This document shows, in pieces, positions 26,996-35,392 of a DNA stretch of 64,000 bases; the stretch's first letter is position 1, and every line of letters starts with the position of its first letter. Both the position numbers and the translations under genes were made by a program. This stretch comes from Desulfobacula sp. GTDB taxonomy: Bacteria; Desulfobacterota; Desulfobacteria; Desulfobacterales; Desulfobacteraceae. The notes beneath the pieces were generated by a model. That model did no database searches, was not told the origin of the DNA, and worked only from the letters and a program-made list of their open reading frames with translations. The stretch covers positions 1 to 64,000 of the forward strand of contig NZ_JAQYWD010000010.1 in assembly GCF_030145145.1 (NCBI RefSeq), given 5' to 3'.

Positions 26996-27766
26996 ATGAA
27001 ATCTTGAGAAAAATTACCCAGGCCCCGATTGAACGGCAGGCCCTGCTCAAGGAAAAGGACAAGGGGTCCCGGGAGCGGCTTGAAAAACTTGAGATGGACA
27101 TCGCGGCCATGAAAGAGGATGTCGGACCGTTGAAACTTCACTGGGACAAAGAGAAACAGCTCATTCGGGAGATCAGCGGTATCCGGGAGAAGATTTATCG
27201 GTCCCAGACCCAGGCCCATGTGGCAGAGCACAACGGAGACCTTGAGCAGGTGGCCAAGATAAGGTACGGCACCATTGAACAGCTGCAAAGGGATCTTGAG
27301 GTGAAGAAACAGGCACTCAATGGCCTTCAGCAGGACAAAAGAATGCTCAAAGAAGATGTGGAAGAGTCAGACGCGCCAGATCAGTTCTCCAGCCCGAAGA
27401 CCGCCCCATTGGTACGTTTATTTTTCTGGGGCCCACAGGGGTGGGAAAAAACGAGCTTGCAAAATCCCTTGCAGAATTTATTTTTGACAGTGACCAGGCC
27501 ATGGTCCGGGTGGACGTCCGAACATATGGAAAAGCACTCTGTGGCCCGTTTGATTGGTGCGCCTCCGGGATACGTGGGATATGAGGAAGGCGGCTATCTT
27601 ACCGAGGCGGTGCGAAGACGACCCTACTCGGTGATCTTTTTCGATGAGATTGAAAATCCCTTGTCCATGGCAATTCTCAAAGGGGAATTTGGAGAAGGGG
27701 TGACCATTCATTTTATCAAAAACACGGATGGGCTGGTGTTGACGTCGGAGGGGTAAGATATTTGTC
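26996..27766 (+). pseudogene. clpB: Decayed partial copy of clpB (3' half)
   Basis: Bases 26996-27370 follow clpB from 20090 to about 20465 at high identity (middle domain). About 150 bases are then missing. The next part matches 20616-20903 (NBD2 Walker A region), read for a while in a shifted frame until a 2-nt loss restores it. A second deletion of exactly 441 nt joins two copies of GAGATTGAAAA (20893 and 21334 in the intact gene), and the copy ends with the same stop and about 10 following bases. By chance most of it stays open, but Walker A of NBD2 is frameshifted and the protein cannot be functional. The flanking 5.5 kb looks inserted. Confidence 0.9.
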
Positions 27767-27772
27767 CGGGCC

Positions 27773-27808
27773 AAGGGTTTTCAGCTTTTAGCTGAAAACC
27801 CTTTTTTG
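27773..27808 (+). terminator. Strong Rho-independent terminator
   Basis: A perfect 14-bp stem (27773-27786 with 27790-27803), a 3-nt loop and a T-run. It follows the clpB remnant and may be the original clpB terminator. Confidence 0.9.
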
Positions 27809-28207
27809 CTTCTGGTGACATACCGGTGACACCAAGAAGGTTTTGCTCTCATTCTGAACTTAAAAAGTTTAATAAATTAATTCTCATCCTCCAAAAATTT
27901 AAAAGATCTCAGAGAATATTTAACTCTTCAAACCCTATGCGCAATATCCTCAATATTATTTCAGCCAATAAAAAACCCGGCCAGAATGTTACCCGGCTGA
28001 TTTACTCCTGACATTGCATAAAATTATTTTTTTAAAAGAATTCCTCCGATTGACAAGTTTGTTTGAATTCGCTATGGCATCATAAGAGATTAAAATTCCA
28101 TGATAAAGTCAAACCTGTTGAGAAACGGGTATGTGAAACAACGAATTATTATAGATCGTCCGGGTGAATCGAACCCTGCTTTTATTTTGAAAGAAAGGAA
28201 ATATCAA
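27809..28207. other. Intergenic region upstream of the dockerin/binding-protein hybrid
   Basis: AT-rich with scattered stops. An in-frame upstream ATG at 28100 exists for the next gene, but the signal peptide starts at 28208. Nothing else is supported. Confidence 0.4.
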
Positions 28208-30928
28208 TTGAAAAAATTTATTTTTAATATTGTTATTATATTCTTTTTATCATTATTAGTCTGGAACAATACAGCACTTGCGGGAAAAGTATTGGTTGAC
28301 TCTTTTTCATCTGGTTATCTTGATGGTGAAAAATGGTGGCCACGCGAATATGTTCGTGAGGTGGTGGATGGGAAATATATATCCAAACTGGGGAATTCCA
28401 AGGGAATGGGGGCCGAGGTGTTCCCGGGTATATTCCGTATCGGGCTACCCTTGACTGATTCGGCCGACATTCATACGATTCAGGCAGATATCACCATTGT
28501 TGAAGCGGTGCTCGATGGAAAGGCCTTGGACACAAAAAGTTTTGCCATGATTGCCGGGTTTTTTTATAATGTAAATGAAATCGAAGAATTAGCCGGTGAT
28601 ATTTTTGCGCAGATTAATATCGGTGACCAGGGCAATGGTCTTGAAGCCTTCTGGGAAGTTGAAAAACGTCTGTCAAATGATTCATTGCAATGGGAACGTC
28701 TCGGCTCCGGCACCATAAGCCTGGATAATCCAATGCAATTCAACGTGCCCGTCAGCGTAAAACTTTCCTATGATGGAAACAAAACATTTGTATTTTCTGT
28801 AAATGGTAAGACAACAAATTTTACAGGAACGGAAGAAAAGCAAAGAGGCCCCCAGGAATATTTCAAAGCCCTACAGGTTGCAATAGACGCAGCCAATGGC
28901 TCCAATACCGGTTTTATTTCGGCTCAATTTGACAATGTCTATATCAATAAGGCTGAGACCATCTATGATGATTTCTCCGCTTCAACCCTGGATCATTCCA
29001 AATGGTCTTACCCTGAATGGGTCAGAGAAATTTCAAATGGCCGTCTGCAATCTGTTTTAACGAGATCTAATTCAACAGGGCAGGTCAACACTTATCTTTC
29101 AAACAAAGACACCCCTTATTTTGAGGCAATAGCCCGTATTGACAGTGATACTCAATTGTCCGACGGGGCCAGCTGTATTACCCGGCTGCAGGGATATTAT
29201 TATAATGACACCAGGGGCCCTGGCAGTGGACTTGAGTATAACAACTATGAAGGGGATATATTTGCCCAGGTGAGGCTGCAATACTGGAGTGATGGTACCC
29301 TCAATGCCCGGGCGTTTGTTGAGCGCTCTGACACAGCCGATGAAGCCAGTTGGACCACTCTTTTTTCTCACACCTTTTCAATACCGATCTTTCTGGATAC
29401 CGATTATATCCTTTCTATATCATTTGAAGATAATAAATTAATTTTCAGTTGTAATGATGAAACCATTGCCTATACCATCACTACACCAGCCTACCCTCCC
29501 TATGGAAAGCACAGGGGGCTTAAATCCAGACTCTATCTTGACCCGGACGAAACCGGTTATCTGAAGACCCAGTTTGATGATGTTTACATCTGGTCTCCAG
29601 ACCTGAAAGGAGACCTCAATTTTGATGCCAGGATATCTTTATCAGATGTGATTTTGGGCATACAGGTGTTGACATCTTTTCCATCGGGATCGGAACCCTA
29701 TGCAAAGGCAGATGCAAACATGGATGGAAAAATCGGTCTGGAAGAAACAATTTATGATTTACAAATCGCATCAAACAACAGAGAAATACCAATTAATAAA
29801 ACCTATAATATCGGTCTTTCCCTTGCACTTACCGGCCCCACTTCAGAAGTTGGGATAATCTATGCAAACGGCATTGAAGATTATTTTAAGGAGGTCAATG
29901 ATACACACGCCCTTGGATATGACGAGATTCACTGCATGATCCGTGATGATCAATATGTTCTTGCACAAACCAATGAAAATTTTCAGAATTTTTTAACCCA
30001 GGATATTTTGTTTTTTCTTGGATATTCAACCTCAAGCATGCTGGCCATGAAAGAGGACTTTGAGGCTGAAAAAATCCCTGTGATATCCGCATCTCTCCAT
30101 GCGGATAATCTTACGGATTCCAATTATATCTATCTGCCCATGGCATCTTACAATGAGCAGGTCATAGCCCTTGCCGATTATATTGACCAGCACCACCAGA
30201 GCGATACCCCCAAAGTTGCGCTGTATGTCCATCCATCTGCATTTGGACGAAGTCCGTCTGCAGCCTTGACGTCTGCTGTGGGTTCGGGCCTTGATATAGA
30301 AATCGTTGAAACAATTGAACATGACACCGGCTTGAATACCACTGAAATCTTGAATCTATTTGTCAGCAATAATGTACAATATGTGATTTGCCAGACCATT
30401 CAGAGCCCTGTTGCAGATCTGCTAAAGGCAGCAGCAGACATTGGTGTTACCGCTGCAACGTTTGGGGAAGCAGGAAAAATAACCTTTCTAGGTGCCCATT
30501 ATACTGGCGGCGCGGATTTGATTTCCCTAACAGGCGCTTCTTTGAAGGATTACTATTGGATAACCGCATTTATTGGAACCTCCCAGGAATCAGTTGGAAA
30601 AGACAAACAGCTTGCCCTTGCTGCTAAATATAACCGCAGCGATGCAACGGCAAATTCCTATTTCTATGCAAACGGCATTATGGTAGCCCAGCTGGTAACT
30701 GAAACCATAAAACGGACCAAATCAAAAGGCCTTGAAGTAACACGGGATAATTTAAAAATTGAAATGGATCAAATGAATGGAGAGAATGCCTTCCATCCTT
30801 ACACCACAGTTGGTCCGGTTACCTTCTCCAATTCAGATCATGCCGGAGTGAATACCTTGCAGATGTATAATATTCAGGATGGTGTGTTTAAACCATTTGG
30901 AGAGGCTTTTATTGCCGAGTTTTTATAG
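28208..30928 (+). CDS. Exported LamG-like / dockerin-like / periplasmic-binding-protein hybrid (906 aa)
   Basis: TTG 28208, after AAAGGAAA, opens a clean signal peptide (LKKFIFNIVIIFFLSLLV...ALAG); a longer reading from 28100 would bury it. After the signal come two similar beta-rich regions (about 27-260 and 265-465) with YDDFSAS/W motifs, resembling concanavalin-like modules. A dockerin-like calcium-binding module with two DxNxDxxIxLxD loops follows (about 468-525), then a type I periplasmic binding protein domain like the Leu/Ile/Val receptors (about 530-906: IGLSLALTGPTSEVG). No ABC permease is linked. It may sense or capture a ligand outside the inner membrane while docked on a surface structure. 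This combination is unusual and the function is open. Confidence 0.78.
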   Translation: MKKFIFNIVIIFFLSLLVWNNTALAGKVLVDSFSSGYLDGEKWWPREYVREVVDGKYISKLGNSKGMGAEVFPGIFRIGLPLTDSADIHTIQADITIVEAVLDGKALDTKSFAMIAGFFYNVNEIEELAGDIFAQINIGDQGNGLEAFWEVEKRLSNDSLQWERLGSGTISLDNPMQFNVPVSVKLSYDGNKTFVFSVNGKTTNFTGTEEKQRGPQEYFKALQVAIDAANGSNTGFISAQFDNVYINKAETIYDDFSASTLDHSKWSYPEWVREISNGRLQSVLTRSNSTGQVNTYLSNKDTPYFEAIARIDSDTQLSDGASCITRLQGYYYNDTRGPGSGLEYNNYEGDIFAQVRLQYWSDGTLNARAFVERSDTADEASWTTLFSHTFSIPIFLDTDYILSISFEDNKLIFSCNDETIAYTITTPAYPPYGKHRGLKSRLYLDPDETGYLKTQFDDVYIWSPDLKGDLNFDARISLSDVILGIQVLTSFPSGSEPYAKADANMDGKIGLEETIYDLQIASNNREIPINKTYNIGLSLALTGPTSEVGIIYANGIEDYFKEVNDTHALGYDEIHCMIRDDQYVLAQTNENFQNFLTQDILFFLGYSTSSMLAMKEDFEAEKIPVISASLHADNLTDSNYIYLPMASYNEQVIALADYIDQHHQSDTPKVALYVHPSAFGRSPSAALTSAVGSGLDIEIVETIEHDTGLNTTEILNLFVSNNVQYVICQTIQSPVADLLKAAADIGVTAATFGEAGKITFLGAHYTGGADLISLTGASLKDYYWITAFIGTSQESVGKDKQLALAAKYNRSDATANSYFYANGIMVAQLVTETIKRTKSKGLEVTRDNLKIEMDQMNGENAFHPYTTVGPVTFSNSDHAGVNTLQMYNIQDGVFKPFGEAFIAEFL

Positions 30929-30970
30929 GAAATAAAAATGTCTCAAATAGAAGAATATTAGACTATTAAA

Positions 30971-31000
30971 ATAGCAAAAATAAGGTATGTTTTTTGCTAT
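30971..31000 (+). terminator. AT-rich hairpin after the hybrid gene
   Basis: ATAGCAAAAA (30971-30980) pairs with 30991-31000 around a 10-nt loop. A weak terminator candidate. Confidence 0.4.
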
Positions 31001-31062
31001 CAACCATAATAATGAAAAGGCAAACTTGTTCTGAATCAGAAATACAAAAGTAGCAGGTCATT

Positions 31063-31338
31063 ATGACAGCCGGGTGTTATTTGGTTGGTCATTTTTTGTC
31101 TGAAACTCTACTTAAACAGGGAAAGTTACGTCATGATAGCACGGGGCAACCGCAAAATATTTTTAACAGCAATGGTGATGGTACCTATGATTTCTACCTT
31201 GAAGCTTTCGACGCCGCTGGAAATATATGCAAACCATTGTTGGGTAGGGAGGAGCACCAGTCCCCAGAGTCTTCAGCAATGATCCTTTTCGGACTTGGCC
31301 TTTTAGGTCTTGCCGGAATCAGTAGAAGAAAAAAATAA
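31063..31338 (+). CDS. Orphan PEP-CTERM-like tail protein (fragment)
   Basis: A 91-residue frame whose C-terminus has the three parts of a PEP-CTERM sorting signal: a PES motif in place of PEP (SPESSAM), a hydrophobic helix (LFGLGLLGLAG) and a basic end (RRKK). This signal directs proteins to exosortase for cell-envelope or extracellular-matrix display. There is no signal peptide at the N-terminus, so this is probably the C-terminal remnant of a longer exported protein. No exosortase gene lies in the window. The central NSNGDGTYDF stretch could be a small calcium-loop-like piece. Confidence 0.55.
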   Translation: MTAGCYLVGHFLSETLLKQGKLRHDSTGQPQNIFNSNGDGTYDFYLEAFDAAGNICKPLLGREEHQSPESSAMILFGLGLLGLAGISRRKK

Positions 31339-31368
31339 TAAAAAGTTTTATTGAATCCATTTAAGCGG

Positions 31369-31395
31369 CAGGGTCATTCATTTGGCCCTGTTTTT
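31369..31395 (+). terminator. Rho-independent terminator
   Basis: CAGGGTC (31369-31375) and GGCCCTG (31384-31390) form a 7-bp stem including a G-T pair with an 8-nt loop, followed by five T. Confidence 0.7.
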
Positions 31396-31904
31396 CCTTT
31401 TGCTCATCCCCTGATTTTTGATTACATGATATGGACCATTGGCGGCATCATAAGTTATTTTTCCAAATTAAAGTGTAAATATATATCAACTTGATTTCAA
31501 GAGATTTTGAAAAAATATTTACCGGGTTCTGATCAAATTCTACAGTATCTCTAATCTCTCTGATAGCAATCTTTACGTTAAACCGTTTGCCACAGACTTT
31601 GTGATCAATAAAATAAAAAAATTACTGACAGATGATTAATCAACCGCCGGACTGCAGGGAAAATAAATCCATTGTTAATGGTCTCTTTTTTCCGGAAAGC
31701 CATTGATTATTTTTCCCTTTAATTTCATATTGTTTCGTTAAATCAAACACATACAAAATAGGTATAAAATTTGCAAGCTTATGACCTTCAAGCGCATTGA
31801 TGCGTGCATCTATAAGTATTTTTTGGCGGAGTCCAAAAACGATCGTTATTTTGGCTGCTATTCAGGAAGAAGAAGAAGCTGACATTAAAAAAAGGAGGCC
31901 GATC
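31396..31904. other. AT-rich intergenic stretch
   Basis: About 500 bases with frequent stops in all frames. Around 31520-31555 it loosely resembles 33005-33040 (TTCTGATCAAATT / TCTTGACCAAAAT), possibly diverged repeat copies. An upstream in-frame ATG at 31797 exists for the next gene but lacks a ribosome site. Confidence 0.35.
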
Positions 31905-32945
31905 TTGAAGATTGATACATCCAATATCAACTTGTCTTCGGCATGGGCGTTTTCAGAACAAAACCAGGTTAAATTTGAACAGGAGGTCAGGTTTTTTGAC
32001 TTGTTTAACCACAGACTGGAAAATTTCAATGCTGGCGTTCAAAATGAACATCAAATCACAGGGCAGACCAATCCATGGTATGAAACCACAACCCTTAATG
32101 GACAGGGGGTTGTTGAGTTATCCCGGCAGTTTCAAAATGAACTTGAAAAAATGCGTCAGATTTTTGAGGCTATTTCTCAACGGCTAAATGCCACCGGATC
32201 AAATGGCTGTTGCATTCATCTTGCCCGTCTTGATAGAATTAATATCAATCCGTATCAACGGGTCTTAGGTATGAGGGAGTATGAGTACCGGGAAACAAAA
32301 ACATATGATCACCGGGAAAAGGAGACCATGGACTTTTTTGCTGACGGACGTGTTAACACAATGGACGGAAGATCCATTGATTTTTCTTTTCAAATGAATC
32401 TTGAAAGAGATTTTTTTCAACAAGATCAATTTGTACACAGTGAAAAAGGCTATGTCTTGATTGATCCTTTGGTCATAAATCTTAATACCACAACACCTCA
32501 ATTTTCTGAAACAACGGCTTTGTTTGATCTTGATATGGACGGGGAAAAAGAAGACATGGCAATGCTTGCGCCTGGTAGTGGGTTACTTACTCTTGATAAA
32601 AACAAGGATGGGATTATCAATGACGGCAGCGAGTTGTTCGGTCCTTCCACTGGGGATGGGTTTGCCGAATTGATTGAATATGATCTGGATCATAATTACT
32701 GGATCGATGAAAATGATGCCATCTTTGATGATCTCACCATTTGGGAAAATACTGAGCAAGGTGATATGCAGTTAACGAAAATCAAGGACGCGGGCATCGG
32801 CGCCATTTATCTTGCCAGTGCACAAACCCCCTTTGATTTAAAAAATGAGGACAACCAATTGCAGGCAAGAATTAAAAAGAGTGGACTTGCACTGAATGAA
32901 GATGGTTCTGTGAGTTCTATCCAAGAGATGGACTGGACAGCCTGA
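31905..32945 (+). CDS. Calcium-loop (EF-hand-like) repeat protein
   Basis: TTG 31905 follows a very good AAAGGAGG, so I prefer it to ATG 31797; this gives 346 residues. The C-terminal half carries a chain of Asp-rich loops (DLDMDGEKED, DKNKDGIINDGSELFG, DLDHNYWIDENDAIF), as in a family common in Desulfovibrio-type bacteria and clostridia in which such loops surround a SELFGPxTGDGFAEL core. The N-terminal half is helical and unrelated to known enzymes. No signal peptide is seen. It probably binds calcium; the role is unknown, though related proteins are often secreted by non-classical routes. Confidence 0.7.
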   Translation: MKIDTSNINLSSAWAFSEQNQVKFEQEVRFFDLFNHRLENFNAGVQNEHQITGQTNPWYETTTLNGQGVVELSRQFQNELEKMRQIFEAISQRLNATGSNGCCIHLARLDRININPYQRVLGMREYEYRETKTYDHREKETMDFFADGRVNTMDGRSIDFSFQMNLERDFFQQDQFVHSEKGYVLIDPLVINLNTTTPQFSETTALFDLDMDGEKEDMAMLAPGSGLLTLDKNKDGIINDGSELFGPSTGDGFAELIEYDLDHNYWIDENDAIFDDLTIWENTEQGDMQLTKIKDAGIGAIYLASAQTPFDLKNEDNQLQARIKKSGLALNEDGSVSSIQEMDWTA

Positions 32946-32964
32946 TATTAGAATCTTTAATCTT

Positions 32965-32997
32965 AAAGAGCGGAAAATTTAAAATTTTCCGCTCTTT
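32965..32997. terminator. Palindromic hairpin after the calcium-loop gene
   Basis: A perfect 14-bp stem (32965-32978 with 32984-32997) with a 5-nt loop and AT-rich centre. A T-run is lacking. Confidence 0.6.
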
Positions 32998-33209
32998 ATG
33001 TTCCGGGGTCTTGACCAAAATTTTCTGTATCTCCAATTATGTTGCGAGTTTTACCCCGCCTTATCCCATATATTGTAATCTGAAAATGGGAATTATCCCT
33101 TTTTCTGTTTATCACTTAGATTTGAGTGTCATCCGATTTGTTATTTTTGTATGTTCAACAGAAAAAAAACTGGTAAACTTATGGTTTAATGAAATTTTCG
33201 GGTGAATAA

Positions 33210-33608
33210 ATGGAAATTAATGACAAAATAGAACTTACCTATAAAATTAAATCTGAAGACTTAGCAAAATCATTATCTCTTGATGATAGAGATGATTTCC
33301 CCGAAGTGTTTGCCACTTCCAGAATGGTTGCCTTGATGGAGTTGGCAGCTTCTCGCCTAATACGGCCCCTACTAAAAATTGGGCAACTCTCTGTTGGAGT
33401 TAATGTCAATGTAAATCACACTGCAGCAACTCCCAATCATCAAGAAATCAAAATAGTGGCTGAGTTTAAAGGTATGGAAGACAAACTATTCCTCTTTGAA
33501 GTCAGCTTATATGATTCTGCTGGAAAAGCTGGAAGTGGTACTCATACAAGAGCAATTATCGACACTGATCGTTTAGAAAAGAGTGCTATCAATAGAGTAA
33601 AAAAATAA
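33210..33608 (+). CDS. Hotdog thioesterase, fluoroacetyl-CoA thioesterase (FlK)-like; possible gene cassette
   Basis: A 132-residue hotdog-fold protein. ATSRMVALMELAASRLIRPLL, SVGVNVNVNHTAATP and GSGTHTRAIID follow the landmarks of the FlK/thioesterase-superfamily group, in which Thr, Glu and His near these motifs act on acyl-CoA thioesters. A general acyl-CoA thioesterase is more likely than fluoroacetate resistance. Its stop codon TAA is also the first bases of an attC-type site at 33606-33685, the arrangement of an integron gene cassette (promoterless ORF followed by attC). The ribosome site is weak. No integrase or second attC is visible. Confidence 0.8.
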   Translation: MEINDKIELTYKIKSEDLAKSLSLDDRDDFPEVFATSRMVALMELAASRLIRPLLKIGQLSVGVNVNVNHTAATPNHQEIKIVAEFKGMEDKLFLFEVSLYDSAGKAGSGTHTRAIIDTDRLEKSAINRVKK

Positions 33609-33685
33609 CCCGTCGTTGCAGCGGACTGCCAGGGGCGAGCCCTGGTGCCCTCGCTTCGCTCGGCAGCCCCTGAACTCCAACGTTA
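33606..33685 (+). mobile_element. attC-like integron recombination site (solitary)
   Basis: An 80-bp imperfect palindrome begins TAACCCG and ends CCAACGTTA, so the outer TAAC and GTTA match the attC core boxes. The arms (GTTGCAGCGGACTGCC on the left; GGCAGCCCCTGAACTCCAAC on the right) pair with small bulges, as attC sites do, and the inner part holds a CCAGGG/CCCTGG hairpin. The right end resembles the Vibrio-type CAGCCCC...CGTTA ends. The expected cut is between G33682 and T33683. It overlaps the thioesterase stop. No intI is in the window, so it would be a single attC lacking an integrase nearby. Confidence 0.75.
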
Positions 33686-34119
33686 AAATTTAGATAAGGA
33701 AGTGGTTGCTCAAATAGATATTAACACAATCATGTTTATACACTCATAGAGAGTTGACATTTGGTATTCAATATTACATTATTCTTTGTCTTTTATTAAC
33801 GTAAACATAGGGACGACTTAAATAAAATGGATTTAACCACCATAGGATTATTATCTCCTCCAAATCTTAATGATTAAAAAATTTTTTGATCATTAAGTAC
33901 ATGGGAACTGACAAGGCTCGTTAGATGAGACATCTGCTACGGGCAGATGGAGACGTGTATGTCTTTTATCGGTCAGCTCATGAGTGCGGACTGAAAAAAT
34001 GATGGAAAAAATCGCTAAAATAGTCCAGAAAAGTGAGGGAAAAAGTAAGGAGCTCCCTCACGTTCCTTGGCCGGTGCGTTGATGGAGGGCTCCTGCCACA
34101 TTAACCAATGGCGGGAACC
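33686..34119. other. Accessory intergenic DNA between attC and transposase fragment
   Basis: No gene is supported. It contains an 8-bp stem GTGAGGGA/TCCCTCAC (34035-34063) and GC-richer sequence after 33930 that probably belongs to the leader of the element behind the transposase fragment. Confidence 0.4.
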
Positions 34120-34518
34120 ATGATATCATTAGACGTGCTTACTCAACAATCGTTATTTTCACTTCTTCATCAAATTGATTTGGACCTGGCAAGGCAAACC
34201 AAAGAACGAAACGCCTTCCTGCCATTTATTAATTCCTTTATCGATAAAGTCAGCGAGGCCATTCAGGAATATAATCCGGATAAATGCTTAACGCGGATTC
34301 AAAAAAACTGGATTGGATTTTGTATCATGTCTGTTCTTATGACCAATACTGTGTGCTGGGTCAATTTCGACAAAACCAGTATGGGGAAACGCTCTTTAGC
34401 AGCGCTGTCCTGGATGTTCAGGACGTCTAAAATTCCATGGGGAATCTTGTTGGTATCCAGCACCAGAGCCGTGCTTAGGCGGCATGGCATAACCCTTTCG
34501 AAGAATCTCATTGGGTGA
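34120..34518 (+). pseudogene. Truncated transposase (possibly chimeric)
   Basis: About 130 residues. The first 25 (MISLDVLTQQSLFSLLHQID...) and the following stretch (AFLPFINSFIDKVSEAIQEY...CLTRIQKNWIGFCIMSVL) look like starts of two different insertion-sequence proteins joined at RQTKER-NAFLPF; the second continues in transposase style (SLAALSWMFRTSKIPW...RRHGIT) and breaks off where the catalytic DD region should begin. From there the frame runs into group II intron DNA and stops. No complete IS or terminal repeats are visible. The family naming is from memory and uncertain. Confidence 0.55.
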
Positions 34519-34608
34519 GCCGCTTGAGGGAAAACTTCACGAGCGGTTCTGATGGGGAGGGGCTGGAAACGGGTCTGGAAAAGATACCGCGCCAGTCCTT
34601 TACCCGAC
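34517..34608 (+). ncRNA. Group II intron 3' end: domains V and VI (5'-truncated)
   Basis: Domain V at 34517-34549: GAGCCGCT pairs with AGCGGTTC, a CG bulge follows, then TGAGG/CTTCA with a GAAAA loop; this includes the catalytic AGC. Domain VI at about 34553-34605: GGG/CCC, GAG/TTT and GGGCTGG/CCAGTCC pair, leaving A34602 bulged, seven bases from the 3' end, as expected for the branch point. The 3' end TTTACCCGAC (to 34608) fits bacterial group II introns. No reverse transcriptase or domains I-III are seen, so it is a remnant, as left by incomplete retrohoming or deletion. Confidence 0.8.
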
Positions 34609-35036
34609 AGGTTTTTTTTGAAGACTGGAAGGGGCATGAAGGGTGGGGACGTTTGACCAAACAGCCAGGTGATGAAGGATCAGACCGAAGCCTGATTCTG
34701 AACCTGCTGGTAGATCATTGTTTTTTCTTTCATCCCGATCAACTGGCCTTTTTGGAAAACAACCTTCCCGCATGCACTGTAGGAAGCCTGGTGAGTAAGA
34801 TTAAAGTAGAATGTCTTGTGGCGTTTATTCAGGAAATTGCTTGTGATGAAAGGCCATAAAAGACGTTGAAAAAAATTGTCGAGATGCTTGAGAACAATGT
34901 TGTTAAGTTGCGACCATCGTCGAAGCATATGGCGGGTAGACAAATCGGTCGCCTTGAACCGTCTCCAGCTTTGAAATATAGAAAGGCTGCCTGATGATGC
35001 TGTAGCCGAAAGGCGAACACGAAAAACTTGATCATC
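34609..35036. other. Uncharacterised sequence after the intron remnant
   Basis: An open frame continues to 34859 on the plus strand and one on the minus strand at 34680-34943, but neither shows a family motif or a ribosome site. It is probably the 3' exon side of the disrupted element. Confidence 0.35.
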
Positions 35037-35349
35037 GAGTTTTAGGCTTAATCATTTGGCTGGTTGTACGCGATCGGCCCGAAGAAAAGGGATACAAAGG
35101 GTACATCCCAATAACGGTCCAGCCAAAAGCTTTGTCTTTGTTACAGAATCGGTTCCCTTGTCTTTATCGGGAACAGTTTCCGGGGTGACTAATATGGGGG
35201 TCATGATGGGACCAATGCTACTACAACCTGTTGTCGGCAAAATACTGGACATTAATTGGGCGGGCCGGATGGTGGACGGATTCACCGGAATACGCACCTT
35301 AACACCCAACCAATTGAAAACGATTTATTTCACTTCTCAAAAAGGATAG
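35037..35349 (+). pseudogene. MFS transporter C-terminal remnant
   Basis: Two pieces of a major facilitator protein are visible in different frames. 35040-35100 encodes LGLIIWLVVRDRPEEKGY, a typical post-helix loop. About 35140-35290 encodes SLSGTVSGVTNMGVMMGPMLLQPVVG, as in the last helices of MFS permeases. The intervening part is deleted and the frame changes. This is a decayed transporter at the end of the mobile-element graveyard. Confidence 0.65.
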
Positions 35350-35392
35350 GGGGCCGCCATTATGAACACTCAATTAATTGTGTTGAACGGTT

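Noticed and set aside
26971-27756. A second functional ClpB-like chaperone
   Set aside because: The copy has two large deletions and a frameshifted Walker A region, so it cannot be an active chaperone despite an open frame.
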